Source: PALSA-505 sp035308365
Lineage (GTDB): Bacteria > Actinomycetota > Actinomycetes > Streptosporangiales > Streptosporangiaceae
Assembly: GCA_035308365.1 (NCBI GenBank)
Contig: DATGGU010000203.1
Span: forward strand, 1 to 43,753
Direction: 5' to 3'
DNA length: 43,753 nucleotides
Shown here: in pieces, positions 32,736 through 41,501 of the stretch
Numbering within the stretch: the first letter of the stretch is position 1
How the letters are laid out: each line of letters opens with the position of its first letter
Translations under genes and position numbers: made by a program
Notes under the pieces: model-generated
Told to the model about the DNA's origin: nothing
Databases searched by the model: none
Seen by the model: the letters and a program-made list of their open reading frames with translations, nothing else

Positions 32736-34430
32736 ATGACAACACCATCACGAATGCGGACCCGCACGCGGCACGGCACCTCCCTCCTGATGACGGCGGC
32801 CCTGCTGTCCACGGCTGTAACCGGCCTCGCCTTGACTTCGGGCCAGTCAGGAGATGCGGCCACCAGGCCGGCCCACGCCAGTCCCGGCCGCGGGAGTCCC
32901 GCCCAGGCCCGCCTGGTGGACCGGGTGCCCACGCCCGTCCTGCACTGGACGGCGTGCCGGAAGACCGACCAGTGCGCCACCGCCGAACTCCCGCTGGACT
33001 ACAGCCATCCCGACGGCGCGAAGATCAGGGTGGCGCTGCTCCGGGTCAGGGCGAAAGACCGCGCTCACCGCCTGGGCACCATCTTCGTCAACCCCGGCGG
33101 ACCCGGCGACTCGGCCAGGGACTGGGCCGCCCGGCTGGCGCCAGCCCTGCCCAAGGCCATTGCCGGCCGGTTCGACATCGTCGGGGCCGACCCGCGCGGA
33201 GCCGGCGGCAGCACGCAGATCCGCTGCTTCGCCACGAAGGCGGAGCAGACGCGTGCGGAGGCCCCGTTCACCGCCACCCCGTTTCCCGGCACGCAGGCCC
33301 AGCAGCGATCCTGGATCGCCGCCGCCAGGGCAGTCGGCCGGGCCTGCTCCATTACGGCGCGATCGATCGCCCCGGCGATGTCCACCACGGAGGACGCCCG
33401 CGACCTGGACGTCCTGCGGCGCGCCGTTGGCGACCGCAAGCTGACCTACTTCGGTGAGTCCTATGGTTCCTACCTCGGGCTGGTCTACGCGAACATGTTC
33501 CCCGGCCGGGTCCGGGCGATAGCGATCGACGGCATCGTGGACCCGCAGGCGATTGCGGGCACACGAGCCACCGCCCACGTGCCGATGTTCGACCGGATGG
33601 GCTCCGCCGCCGCCAGTTACCGCGCGCTGCACAAACTGCTGGAACTCTGCCAGCAGGCCGGCCGGCCCCGGTGCTCCTTCGCCGGCGCGGACACCGCGGC
33701 CCGGTACGGCCAGCTGGCCGAACGGCTCCAAGCCCACCCGCTGCACCTCGCCGCCCGGGGATTCAAGCCGGTCACCGTCGCGTACCCCAACCTGATCGCC
33801 TACACCGAACAGTGGCTGCATATCCCCAGCGGATACCGGGGCCTGTTCGCCGACCTGACCGGCCTGGCCCGGCTCACCTCGCCCGGCGGGGGAGGCCCCG
33901 GCCGGGCCGCCCTGGTGCGGGCCTTCCTCCGCCGCCACCCCGTGGTAAAGCCCCCAGCGGGCTATGACAACCAGTTCGAAGCCCAGTCCGGGGTGTTCTG
34001 CACTGACGGCCCGCACGCCGCGAGCGCCGCCTCGTGGCCCGCAGCCGCCGCTGCCGCCGACCGCCATGCCAGCTATTTCGGGGCGTTCTATGCCTGGCTC
34101 ACTGTCCAGTGCGCGCGGAACACCTGGACCGCGCAGGACCCGAACGTCTACCGGGGCCCGTTCGACCGCCACACCGCCGCGCCCGTCCTGGTGGTCGGCG
34201 GCTGGTGGGATCCGGCCACCAGCTACGGCAACGCCGTGAAGGTGGCGCGGATGCTGCCCAACAGCCGCCTGGTCTCCAGCGACAACTGGGGCCACGAGTC
34301 CGCGGGGACATCCGCGTGCGCCGACAACGCGATATTCGGCTACCTGATCCATCCACAGGCCCCGGCGCCAAAGGTCACCCACTGCGTCGGCCGCGTCCAG
34401 CCCTTCCCCCCGGCACCGTCCACCCACTGA
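32736..34430 (+). CDS. Secreted tripeptidyl-aminopeptidase-like alpha/beta hydrolase
   Basis: 564 residues of the Streptomyces tripeptidyl aminopeptidase (Tap, SlpD/SlpE; mycobacterial CaeA/Hip1) family. A signal-like N-terminus (RTRTRHGTSLLMTAALLSTAVTGLAL) leads to the alpha/beta fold with VNPGGPGDSA (oxyanion loop), the nucleophile in YFGESYGSYLG (about 241), and a TAP-type C-terminal segment with VVGGWWDPATSYG (catalytic Asp) and SDNWGHES (catalytic His). These enzymes remove N-terminal tripeptides or hydrolyse esters outside the cell. Paired Cys residues agree with secretion. ATG 32736 has GGTGGG close by; ATG 32727 is equally possible. It is a single gene ended by a strong hairpin. Confidence 0.88.
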   Translation: MTTPSRMRTRTRHGTSLLMTAALLSTAVTGLALTSGQSGDAATRPAHASPGRGSPAQARLVDRVPTPVLHWTACRKTDQCATAELPLDYSHPDGAKIRVALLRVRAKDRAHRLGTIFVNPGGPGDSARDWAARLAPALPKAIAGRFDIVGADPRGAGGSTQIRCFATKAEQTRAEAPFTATPFPGTQAQQRSWIAAARAVGRACSITARSIAPAMSTTEDARDLDVLRRAVGDRKLTYFGESYGSYLGLVYANMFPGRVRAIAIDGIVDPQAIAGTRATAHVPMFDRMGSAAASYRALHKLLELCQQAGRPRCSFAGADTAARYGQLAERLQAHPLHLAARGFKPVTVAYPNLIAYTEQWLHIPSGYRGLFADLTGLARLTSPGGGGPGRAALVRAFLRRHPVVKPPAGYDNQFEAQSGVFCTDGPHAASAASWPAAAAAADRHASYFGAFYAWLTVQCARNTWTAQDPNVYRGPFDRHTAAPVLVVGGWWDPATSYGNAVKVARMLPNSRLVSSDNWGHESAGTSACADNAIFGYLIHPQAPAPKVTHCVGRVQPFPPAPSTH

Positions 34431-34434
34431 ACGA

Positions 34435-34469
34435 GCTGCCCGGCGCCCGCGAACCGGGCGCCGGGCAGC
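34435..34469 (+). terminator. Strong hairpin terminator after the peptidase gene
   Basis: A perfect 15-bp inverted repeat (34435-34449 and 34455-34469) with loop CGAAC lies 4 bp after the peptidase stop. It is GC-rich without a T-run, as is common in this group of organisms. Confidence 0.88.
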
Positions 34470-34608
34470 CTCGTGGCCTCCGGGCTGCTCGCCGCACGAT
34501 GGATCAGTGGAAAGACCACTGCTTCATTACGGTTCACTGGCTGCCATCCGAGGGCGCCGGCGTGACAGGGTGGCGGCCAGGACCGCGCACCGGCAGGAGG
34601 ACAGGCTG

Positions 34609-35778
34609 ATGGAAGGGCGCGATGTCGTGTCACCGGAGACCCTGGCTGCCCAGGCGCTGGGCGAGCCGGACCCGGCGTCGGGTGGCCTGGTCCCGGTGAT
34701 CAACTTGTCAACGAACTACGAGCAGCAGCCAGACGGCAGCTATACACAGGGCCGCGTCTACACCCGCGCCGACAACCCGACCTCCGAGCACGCCGAGCGG
34801 CTGCTGGCGGCGCTGGAGGGCGGCGGGTGCGCGTGCGCGCTGTTCGGCTCGGGGATGGCGGCGGCGAGCGCGGTGTTCCAGGCGCTGCTGCCCGGCGATC
34901 ATGTGCTGGTCTCCCGGGTCCTGTACTGGGGGGTGCGGAAGTGGCTGGCCGAGTTCGCGCTCACCTGGGGCCTGGATGTGGAGTTCACCGACACCACCGA
35001 CCTCGCCGCGGTAGCGGCGGCGATCAGGCCCGGCCGTACCCGGCTGCTGTGGGCCGAGACACCGGCGAACCCGATGTGGGAGATCACCGACCTGGCGGCC
35101 GTCTGCGACCTCGCGCATCAGGCCGGGGTCCGGGTGGCCGTGGACAACACCGTGGCCACCCCGGTGCTGACCCGGCCGTTCGAGCACGGTGCGGACCTGG
35201 TGGTGCACTCGGTCAGCAAGTACCTCAACGGGCACGGTGACGTGCTGGCCGGTGCGGTGCTGTCCGCCCGGCGGGACCCCTTCTGGGAGCGGATCCGGTC
35301 CTGGCGCCGCAACGCCGGGGCGATGTGCGGCCCGTTCGAGGCCTGGCTGCTGCAACGCGGCATGCGGACCCTGTACCTGCGCGTGCGGCGTGCCTCGCAG
35401 ACCGCCATGATGATCGCCACGCATTTTGACCAGCACCCGGCCCTGACCGCCGTCTTGTACCCCGGGCTGCCCGGTCATCCGGGACATGCCATCGCCGCCA
35501 GGCAGATGGACGGTGGGTTCGGCGGGATGCTGTCCATCCGGCTGTCCGGCGGAGCCAGCCACGCCCGGGCGGTGCTGGGCGAGGTGCGGGTGTTCAAACG
35601 GGCCACCTCGCTGGGCGGGGTGGAAAGCCTGATCGAGCACCGGCGCGACAGTGAGGGACCATCCTCGCCGGTCCCGGACGATCTCCTGCGCCTGTCCGCT
35701 GGCATCGAGGATCCCGCAGACCTGATCGCCGACCTCGAATCGGCGCTCAGCGCGGCGGCCAAGGAGGCCGGCCGGTGA
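34609..35778 (+). CDS. PLP-dependent Cys/Met metabolism enzyme (cystathionine gamma-synthase/lyase family)
   Basis: 389 residues with the fold type I signatures of the trans-sulfuration family: YTRADNPTSEHAERLLAALE, the active-site entry FGSGMAAASAVF, WAETPANPMWEI, VDNTVATPVLTRPFEHGAD and the PLP Lys204 in VHSVSKYLNGHGD, then SLGGVESLIEHR near the end. Members make cystathionine or split cystathionine, cysteine or methionine; the exact reaction cannot be read here. AGGAGG lies eight bases before ATG 34609, which fixes the start. Its stop overlaps the GTG of the NifU-like gene, so sulfur release could be coupled to iron-sulfur work; that is inference. Length is normal. Confidence 0.88.
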   Translation: MEGRDVVSPETLAAQALGEPDPASGGLVPVINLSTNYEQQPDGSYTQGRVYTRADNPTSEHAERLLAALEGGGCACALFGSGMAAASAVFQALLPGDHVLVSRVLYWGVRKWLAEFALTWGLDVEFTDTTDLAAVAAAIRPGRTRLLWAETPANPMWEITDLAAVCDLAHQAGVRVAVDNTVATPVLTRPFEHGADLVVHSVSKYLNGHGDVLAGAVLSARRDPFWERIRSWRRNAGAMCGPFEAWLLQRGMRTLYLRVRRASQTAMMIATHFDQHPALTAVLYPGLPGHPGHAIAARQMDGGFGGMLSIRLSGGASHARAVLGEVRVFKRATSLGGVESLIEHRRDSEGPSSPVPDDLLRLSAGIEDPADLIADLESALSAAAKEAGR

Positions 35779-36308
35779 CCGCCCTGACCGCCCGGGTGAC
35801 CGCCGCGCTGGAACGCAGCGTCCTGCCCTCGGTCATCGCCCGCGGTGGCGCCGTGCGGGTGGCCAGCGCCGAAGCCGGCCTGGCCACCCTGGAGGTGACC
35901 GGATCGCCGGGTGCGGTCTTCCCGCTGGCCTCCCGGATCGAGGCGGTGATCCGCGCCGCCGTGCCGGAAATCACCGGCGTGCGGCTCATCACGCCCGGTG
36001 CCGCGCCGCTCCTGTCCTCGCCGGGCGCCGGCGATAACCTCGCCAGGGCCGCTCAGCAGGTTCTCGACACCGGCATCAACCCGGCGATCGCCGCTCACCA
36101 CGGCCACGTGACCGTCACGGGCGCGGCGGAGGGATGGGTTCAGATCCGGTTCGAAGGCGGATGCCAGGGATGCAGTCTGGCCGAGGTGACCCTCCGGCAG
36201 GGCATCGAGCCGCTGTTGCGGGAACACCTGCCCGGCATGACCGGCCTGATCGACCTCACCGACCACGAAGCGGGCACCGAGCCGTACTTCTCACCGGAGA
36301 AGCGGTGA
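35775..36308 (+). CDS. NifU-like (Nfu) iron-sulfur protein with a degenerate duplicate domain
   Basis: 177 residues. The C-terminal half is an Nfu domain with the cluster-binding CxxC at Cys130/Cys133 in FEGGCQGCSLAEVTLRQGIE. The N-terminal half (about 5-75) looks like the same fold (LERSVLPSVIARGG, SRIEAVIRAAVPEITGVRL) without the cysteines. Nfu proteins carry or deliver Fe-S clusters. GTG 35775 lies in a GTGA overlap with the upstream PLP enzyme, so the pair is translationally coupled. A two-domain Nfu next to a sulfur-releasing PLP enzyme suggests a small sulfur-transfer unit, perhaps with the ATP-grasp protein 95 bp downstream. Confidence 0.8.
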   Translation: MTALTARVTAALERSVLPSVIARGGAVRVASAEAGLATLEVTGSPGAVFPLASRIEAVIRAAVPEITGVRLITPGAAPLLSSPGAGDNLARAAQQVLDTGINPAIAAHHGHVTVTGAAEGWVQIRFEGGCQGCSLAEVTLRQGIEPLLREHLPGMTGLIDLTDHEAGTEPYFSPEKR

Positions 36309-36403
36309 CACCACCCGGGCCAGGCAGGGGGTGCGGAAGTGGCGACGTGCGAATCCACCATGATTGCGAAGGCTGTTTCGTACTCCCACACTGAAGAGTC
36401 TTC

Positions 36404-37657
36404 GTGATCATGGAATCGTCCTCCGCAGCCGGCCAGCGGGTGCTGCTGCTGGTGCCTGCCCGCAGTTACCGGGCGGCCGGCTTCCTGCGGGCCGCCGCCC
36501 GCATGGGCCTGGACGTCGTCATCGGCAGCGACGGCGCGCTGCCGCTGGGCAGCCGCCCGGTCATCCCGGTCAGCCCGGCTGACCCCGGCGGCAGCGCCGG
36601 CCGGATCCTGGCCCGGGCCGGGCCGGTCAGCGCCGTGATCGCCGTGGACAGCCCGATGCTCGTTCTGGCGGCCATTGTGGCGGAGCGGATGGGCCTGCCG
36701 CACAACCCGCCCGATGCCGTGGCGAACACTACCGACAAGACCCGGCAGCGGCAGCGGTGGGCCGCCGCCGGGATTGACCAGCCCGCGTTCCGCATCGTGC
36801 CTGCCACGGCCGGTGAGGGCTGGATCCGCGAAGCTGCCCAGGCGACCGGGTTCCCGTGTGTGGTCAAGGCGGTCTCACTCAGCGCCAGCCAGGGCATTCT
36901 GCGGGCCGGCGGCCCGGCCGCCGCCATCAGCGCGGCCCGCCGGGTCCGGCGCATTCTGGCTGCCAGCCAGCGCCCCGCCACTGAGCCGCTGCTGATCGAG
37001 GAATACGTGCCCGGCCCGGAGCTGAGCATCGACGGCCTGCTGACCGGTGGCGAGCTGACACCCACCGTCATCTTCGGTAAGCCCGCCACCCAGAGCGGCC
37101 CCACCTTCGAGGAAACCCTGCTTGTCACCCCGGCCGTGCTACCCGGGCCAATCCTTGCCGCCGCCGTCCGCACCGCCGGGCAGGCCGCTCGCGCGCTCGG
37201 GCTGATCAGCGGCCCCATCCACGCCGAGTGCCGGATCGGCGACCGCGGCGGCCAGGCCAGACCCGTCATGCTCGAACTGGCCGCCCGCTGCATCGGCGGC
37301 CTGTGCTCACGGGCATTGCGCTTCCCGGGTGGCGAGAGCCTGGAAGAGCTGGTGCTGGCCAACGCGCTCGGCTGCCCCGTTCCGGCGGCCGGCCACCAGC
37401 CAGCCCGGCCATCCGGCGTGTTCATGCTCCCCGTGCCACACGAGGGCGTGCTGCGCGCGGTGGAGGGCCGGGACCAGGCCGCCGCCGTACCCGGGATCAC
37501 CGGCCTGACCATCACCATCCCGCTCGGCCAGCGCGTTGCCCCCCTCCCCGAAGGCGACCGGTACCTGGGCTTCATCTTCGCCGAGGCCGCCACCTCGCAC
37601 GACGTTCAGCGGGCACTCAACGCCGCCTCCGCCCGGCTACGCGTGATCATCGAGTGA
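36404..37657 (+). CDS. ATP-grasp family ligase
   Basis: 417 residues of the ATP-grasp superfamily: an N-terminal Rossmann-like part (VLLLVPARSYRAAGFLRAA), GLPHNPPDAVANTTDKTRQR (typical start of the central lid), FPCVVKAVSLSASQGILRAG (ATP loop), LIEEYVPGPELSIDGL, and the metal site in GPIHAECRI and PVMLELAARCIGGLCS. Such enzymes join a carboxylate to an amine or thiol through an acyl phosphate, as in carnosine or dipeptide ligases and PurK/biotin-carboxylase relatives. The substrate is unknown. GTG 36404 follows GAAGAG at five bases; ATG 36410 is the alternative. It lies downstream of the PLP enzyme and NifU-like genes, probably the same functional group. Confidence 0.85.
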   Translation: MIMESSSAAGQRVLLLVPARSYRAAGFLRAAARMGLDVVIGSDGALPLGSRPVIPVSPADPGGSAGRILARAGPVSAVIAVDSPMLVLAAIVAERMGLPHNPPDAVANTTDKTRQRQRWAAAGIDQPAFRIVPATAGEGWIREAAQATGFPCVVKAVSLSASQGILRAGGPAAAISAARRVRRILAASQRPATEPLLIEEYVPGPELSIDGLLTGGELTPTVIFGKPATQSGPTFEETLLVTPAVLPGPILAAAVRTAGQAARALGLISGPIHAECRIGDRGGQARPVMLELAARCIGGLCSRALRFPGGESLEELVLANALGCPVPAAGHQPARPSGVFMLPVPHEGVLRAVEGRDQAAAVPGITGLTITIPLGQRVAPLPEGDRYLGFIFAEAATSHDVQRALNAASARLRVIIE

Positions 37658-37760
37658 CCAGTCCCGGCACCTTGAGCTACTGAGACGGTACACGAACCGC
37701 TCTGACCTGCTGTTTGACCACTGTCAGGCAGCAGATCGCATCCACAGCGCCCACCAGACT

Positions 37761-38028
37761 GTGACTGAGGAAGATCGGCTGCAAGAGCTGGCTTCAGCCT
37801 GTCCAGAGCCCCGGCGGCGCCTATTGTCTACGCGCTTCACCTGTGACGACGAGGCCTCTATGGTTGCCAAGTACGACATCGGCATTCCAGCCAGGATCAT
37901 TGCCGAGGAGTGCCAGATCGGGCTGACCCAGTCTGAAGCGCCTGATCAGAGAGCATGGTGCCAGGCGCCGGGACCAGCTATCCACAGACCGCGATTTGGT
38001 CCGCCAAGACTGTCGCCGCGCTCGTTAG
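37761..38028 (+). pseudogene. Frameshifted HTH remnant of a recombinase-like gene
   Basis: Two adjoining frames together read as the C-terminal helix-turn-helix tail of a serine-recombinase-like protein: MVAKYDIGIPARIIAEECQI in the first frame, then, after a shift near 37927, SLKRLIREHGARRRDQLS to a TAG at 38026. The join has the usual form K-Y-x-x-G-x-x-x-x-x-I-A-x-E then LKRLIREHG. Upstream codons from GTG 37761 have no recognisable domain. The open frame continues into the methyltransferase, but only by chance; the methyltransferase has its own start. It marks the left part of the acquired segment. Confidence 0.5.
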
Positions 38029-38039
38029 GATCACTGGCC

Positions 38040-38972
38040 ATGGCGGTTCATACGCTCAGCGGAACGCGACCACCTTCGCCAGAGCACAAGGGCGCTGAAG
38101 CACTCGATGAGCTATTGCGTGAGGGGGTGACCTGGGGTGACAGTGCCGAGTGGTTGCCAGTGTTGCCTGCATCATCGGTTGATCTGTGGTTCACCAGTCC
38201 GCCCTATGCCGATGCCCGGGCCTACAGTCGCATCCATCCGGATCACTACGTAGAGTGGTTTCTGCCCTACGGTGAGCAAATGCTTGCTGCTACCAAGGAC
38301 ACCGGCTGGCTTGTGTTGAACATCAAGAACCGAGTAGCCAGCACTGGCCCGCTCCGCGGCCAGCGACACCCATACGTCTACCAACTGGTCATCGCACTCC
38401 AGCAGCAGGGTTGGCGCTGGGTAGAGACCTACATCTGGGCCAAGCCGAATGCAGTACCAGGACGGTACGGCCCCCGGACAAAGGACAGCTTCGAGTACGT
38501 CTACGCCTTCGCCAAAGGCGCAGCGCCATGCTTCGACCTTGACGCCGTGCGCGTGCCGTACAAGACCACGCCTGAGGAGATTGAGCGGCGCAAGCTCGAC
38601 AGGCTGGGCAGGCGGAATACTGACGCTGGCTTTGGACGTGATCGGACGACGACCTACCTGCACGGCGGCGCCGATCCGGGTAACGTCGTGTCGGTACCGC
38701 AGACATACAACCAGCACAAAGGTGCAGGTGGGCATACGGCAGCCATGCCGGAGGGAGTAGCTGAGTTCTTCATCAAGAGCTGCTGTCCCGCTGACGGCGT
38801 GGTGATTGACCCATTCGCGGGATCAGGTACGACTATGGCAGTCGCCCGCCGTTTGGGCAGACGAGCTGGTGGAGTGGAGATTCACCAGAGCTACGTAGAG
38901 GCTGCACGCAAACGGCTGTCCTCTGAATCCCAAGAGCCTGATGACGCTCCCGTGCTCTTCCGGCTCGCCTAA
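38040..38972 (+). CDS. DNA methyltransferase, beta-class (N4-cytosine/N6-adenine type) of a type II R-M system
   Basis: 310 residues. The catalytic motif IV is TSPPY in VDLWFTSPPYADARAYS near the N-terminus, and the AdoMet motif I is DPFAGSGTTMAVARRLGRRA near the C-terminus. This IV-before-I order defines the beta class; a Thr/Ser-Pro-Pro-Tyr motif favours N4-cytosine methylation. The middle region (YIWAKPNAVPGRYGPRTKDS and after) is the likely target-recognition part; no specificity can be deduced. ATG 38040 fits the protein start, with AGGA ten bases upstream; the longer frame belongs to the remnant. The restriction gene follows after 11 bp. Codon use is less GC-rich than in the NRPS genes, which points to transfer. 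Confidence 0.88.
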   Translation: MAVHTLSGTRPPSPEHKGAEALDELLREGVTWGDSAEWLPVLPASSVDLWFTSPPYADARAYSRIHPDHYVEWFLPYGEQMLAATKDTGWLVLNIKNRVASTGPLRGQRHPYVYQLVIALQQQGWRWVETYIWAKPNAVPGRYGPRTKDSFEYVYAFAKGAAPCFDLDAVRVPYKTTPEEIERRKLDRLGRRNTDAGFGRDRTTTYLHGGADPGNVVSVPQTYNQHKGAGGHTAAMPEGVAEFFIKSCCPADGVVIDPFAGSGTTMAVARRLGRRAGGVEIHQSYVEAARKRLSSESQEPDDAPVLFRLA

Positions 38973-38983
38973 AGTTCTCTGGT

Positions 38984-40117
38984 ATGCCGTCACCTGAGGA
39001 CACCGTTGAGCTGATCGCGGCTGCTACCACCTGGGATGAACGGGTGGCCCGCCTCAGGCAGGTACCACAGAGGCACGGCACTGACGAGCACATGGCTATA
39101 TATGCTCAGGTAGCCAAGCAACTGTATGTGCCGCATCTGGGTCCGGACTTCGCGTACGTACACTCCGCGGAGTTCTATGGTCTGGCCCACTTCCATGCCG
39201 CTTACGAGAAGGTGGCAATAGCTACCTCAAACTTCACCGAAGTATCGGTCAGGAATCTGGCGGCCTGTATTCAAGCTGAGCCCACCACACTGCTGCCGCT
39301 CCGCGTAATCACCGGACTGACCAGGAATGAGTTCGCCGCGTCAACCGCCTTGGTAGCAGAACCGCTTGGGCTGAAGCCGCTATCGCAGGGCAAGGTTGAT
39401 TCCATGGAGCGCTCAGGCAGTCATACCACCATTGACCAGGCTGAGGTAGCCGCCGAGACGATTGACAAGATCATGCGCGGTGGGCTGTTTGGCGAACCGC
39501 CGGGCAACCTCAAGTCGAAACAAGACAAGCCCGACACGCTCAAAGGCTGGGCGACTGTCCAGGCGTATGCCGCTGGCCGGGTGCCCTACGACGTGTTCTT
39601 GCACCAGCGTCACTATGGCGGGGCTTTCCGCCAGGTGCTCGACGCAACCTCTGAACTGCGCGGCAACCTGATCGAAGATGCCGTAGAGGCGCTATTCACA
39701 GCCAACGGCATCCCGTTCATCCGCACCGGTTCACATAATCAGTCGGAGATTGTTGATCGTTTTGAAGTCACCGTACAGCCTGCCCCGGACTTCGTGGTGT
39801 ACAGCCAGCCACAGACACTCAGAGCCATGCTGGAGTGCAAGGGTGCGAACGACGGCGGTACGGCAAGAGACAAGGCGCTCCGCTTCGAGCGGCTGCATGC
39901 TGAATCAGTGCGGCTTGGCGGAATACCGCTGGTGGCAGTGCTCGGAGGTTTGGGCTGGACTCGCGTCAATGACACACTGGGCCCAGTCATACGAGACTGC
40001 GATGGGCGAGTGTTCTCTGTGGCTAACCTGGCCGACATGTTGACAGTGTCGCCGTTTCCACAATTGATGGGGTTAAGTCACGTCGACGTTGACGACTTAT
40101 ATGATCATTCCGGCTAA
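38984..40117 (+). CDS. Probable type II restriction endonuclease (PD-(D/E)xK)
   Basis: 377 residues. The C-terminal half carries a PD-(D/E)xK nuclease signature: PDFVVYSQPQTLRAML then ECKG, that is P-D near 267 and E-C-K near 284, followed by an Arg/Lys-rich helix and the strand GIPLVAVLGG. The N-terminal half is helical and unrecognised, perhaps for DNA recognition. Position 11 bp behind a stand-alone DNA methyltransferase makes a type II restriction-modification pair the simplest reading. No strong ribosome binding site precedes ATG 38984. GC content is visibly lower than in the surrounding chromosome. The cutting site is unknown. Confidence 0.75.
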   Translation: MPSPEDTVELIAAATTWDERVARLRQVPQRHGTDEHMAIYAQVAKQLYVPHLGPDFAYVHSAEFYGLAHFHAAYEKVAIATSNFTEVSVRNLAACIQAEPTTLLPLRVITGLTRNEFAASTALVAEPLGLKPLSQGKVDSMERSGSHTTIDQAEVAAETIDKIMRGGLFGEPPGNLKSKQDKPDTLKGWATVQAYAAGRVPYDVFLHQRHYGGAFRQVLDATSELRGNLIEDAVEALFTANGIPFIRTGSHNQSEIVDRFEVTVQPAPDFVVYSQPQTLRAMLECKGANDGGTARDKALRFERLHAESVRLGGIPLVAVLGGLGWTRVNDTLGPVIRDCDGRVFSVANLADMLTVSPFPQLMGLSHVDVDDLYDHSG

Positions 40118-40141
40118 TGTGGTTTGAAGCACAAAATCACG

Positions 40142-40157
40142 TTACGCTGGCGTACCC
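40142..40157. promoter_or_regulatory. Possible operator upstream of the XRE gene
   Basis: GTTACGC-TG-GCGTACC is an inverted repeat with one mismatch, 42 bp before the XRE-type regulator start. It could be an autoregulatory site, but no promoter hexamers were clear. Confidence 0.3.
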
Positions 40158-40198
40158 TGAACCTGACCGCAACCACCCCGAGGAGGCGGTGAGACCAG

Positions 40199-41416
40199 AT
40201 GGACGACGACATTACTGTCGGCGCACGTCTGCGTATCCTGCGCCGGTGGCGAGGGATGACCCTCACTGAGCTGGCCGGACTGGCTGGGGTGTCGTTCTCC
40301 TACCTCTCTATGGTGGAGCGCGGGCAGCGGATGCTGGATCGTCGCTCCTATATCAGCGCTGTAGCTGCTGCGCTCAAGGTCTCGGAGACCGACCTGGTGG
40401 GCGGGCCGCATCTCAGTGCCGATCGCCAGCAGGCTGATCCGCACATGGCCATACCGGCACTCCGTGAAGCCTTCCAAACCAACAAGCTCGATGTTCCGGC
40501 CGTGGAGCGTGCCCGGCCACTGGACGAGCTGGTCGGCGCGGTCACCGAGCAGATCGAACCGTTGCGGGCCGACTCCGACTATGCCCGTGCCGGTGCTCTG
40601 CTGCCAGACGTGCTCGATGAGCTGCACTGGCATACCGCCCGACGTGGCGACGAACTGTCACAACGGCTCGCCCTAGAGACGTTGATCGAAGCCTGTATCA
40701 CGGCCGGGCTAATGGCCAAAGACCTTGGCTACATCGACCTGGCCCATGTGGCCGTACTGCGAGCCGAGGAAGCGGCCACCCTGCTTGATGATCCCGTGCA
40801 GCAGGGCAAGGTCAACTGCCTGCGTATCTGGACGTTCCCGCGTGAGCGTTCCTGGGATCGACGGCTGCTCACTGCCGAACGAGCTGCCGATGCCCTGGAG
40901 CCGTACGCCCGTGATCCGCTTGGGCTCCACGTGCTCGGCATCCTGACTTTGCACGCCGCGCTGGGCGCGGCCGTGGTGCAGCGACCGCACGTCATTAGCC
41001 ACTGGCTTGATGCCGCTGACCAGCTCGCCACTCGGGTACCCGACGACCTTAGAGGCAATTGGCAGTCGTTCTGTAAGACCAACGTCGGACTCTGGCGCGT
41101 GGCTATTGGTGTGGAGCGCGGTGAGAGCGGCGGCACTGTGCTTGACCTGGCCAACACGATTGATCAAAGCAAGCTCACCTGGCGGACGCGCAAGGCCAGC
41201 TACCTTGCAGACGTCGGTCGAGGACTGGCCAGAGAGCCGAAGACCAGGGCTGAGGCGGTGCGCTGGTTGCGCCAGGCCGAGGAAGCCGCACCGCAGCACA
41301 TTCGCAACCACCCGGCCACCAGAGACACGGTTGCTTACCTGCTCGGCAGGGCGACAGCGGCAGCCGGTGGCCGTGAACTTCGGGGTATGGCTGCCCGCAT
41401 GGGCGTACTGCACTGA
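40199..41416 (+). CDS. XRE-family HTH regulator with a TPR-like C-terminal part
   Basis: 405 residues. Residues 5-65 are a Cro/C1-type HTH: GARLRILRRWRGMTLTELAG, VSFSYLSMVERGQRML and a following helix. The remaining 330 residues are helical repeats resembling the TPR-containing tails of actinobacterial regulators (QRLALETLIEACITAGLMAK, DLAHVAVLRAEEAATLL, HVLGILTLHAALGAAVV). Such proteins often respond to a small ligand or to peptides and are common in accessory islands. GAGGAGG lies upstream of ATG 40199 at a long 12-base spacing. It is 81 bp after the restriction gene, and could control it or the small genes downstream. Confidence 0.88.
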   Translation: MDDDITVGARLRILRRWRGMTLTELAGLAGVSFSYLSMVERGQRMLDRRSYISAVAAALKVSETDLVGGPHLSADRQQADPHMAIPALREAFQTNKLDVPAVERARPLDELVGAVTEQIEPLRADSDYARAGALLPDVLDELHWHTARRGDELSQRLALETLIEACITAGLMAKDLGYIDLAHVAVLRAEEAATLLDDPVQQGKVNCLRIWTFPRERSWDRRLLTAERAADALEPYARDPLGLHVLGILTLHAALGAAVVQRPHVISHWLDAADQLATRVPDDLRGNWQSFCKTNVGLWRVAIGVERGESGGTVLDLANTIDQSKLTWRTRKASYLADVGRGLAREPKTRAEAVRWLRQAEEAAPQHIRNHPATRDTVAYLLGRATAAAGGRELRGMAARMGVLH

Positions 41417-41450
41417 TTTACTTCTACGAACACGCTTCGTGCTTAGGTGT

Positions 41451-41466
41451 TTGCACAGTGGTGCAA
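41451..41466. promoter_or_regulatory. Perfect palindromic operator TTGCAC-AGTG-GTGCAA
   Basis: A perfect 6-bp inverted repeat with a 4-bp spacer lies 35 bp before the small gene at 41502 and 34 bp after the XRE-type gene. Size and symmetry suit a dimeric HTH protein such as that regulator. The binding protein is inferred from position only. Confidence 0.45.
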
Positions 41467-41501
41467 TTCTGGGGTTGACCACCGCATAGCTTCCTGGGCT
41501 C

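Noticed and set aside
13053..36342. GTGCGGAAGT seen before the NRPS, in the PLP enzyme gene and before the ATP-grasp gene
   Set aside because: One copy is inside coding sequence and spacing to starts is inconsistent; probably chance.
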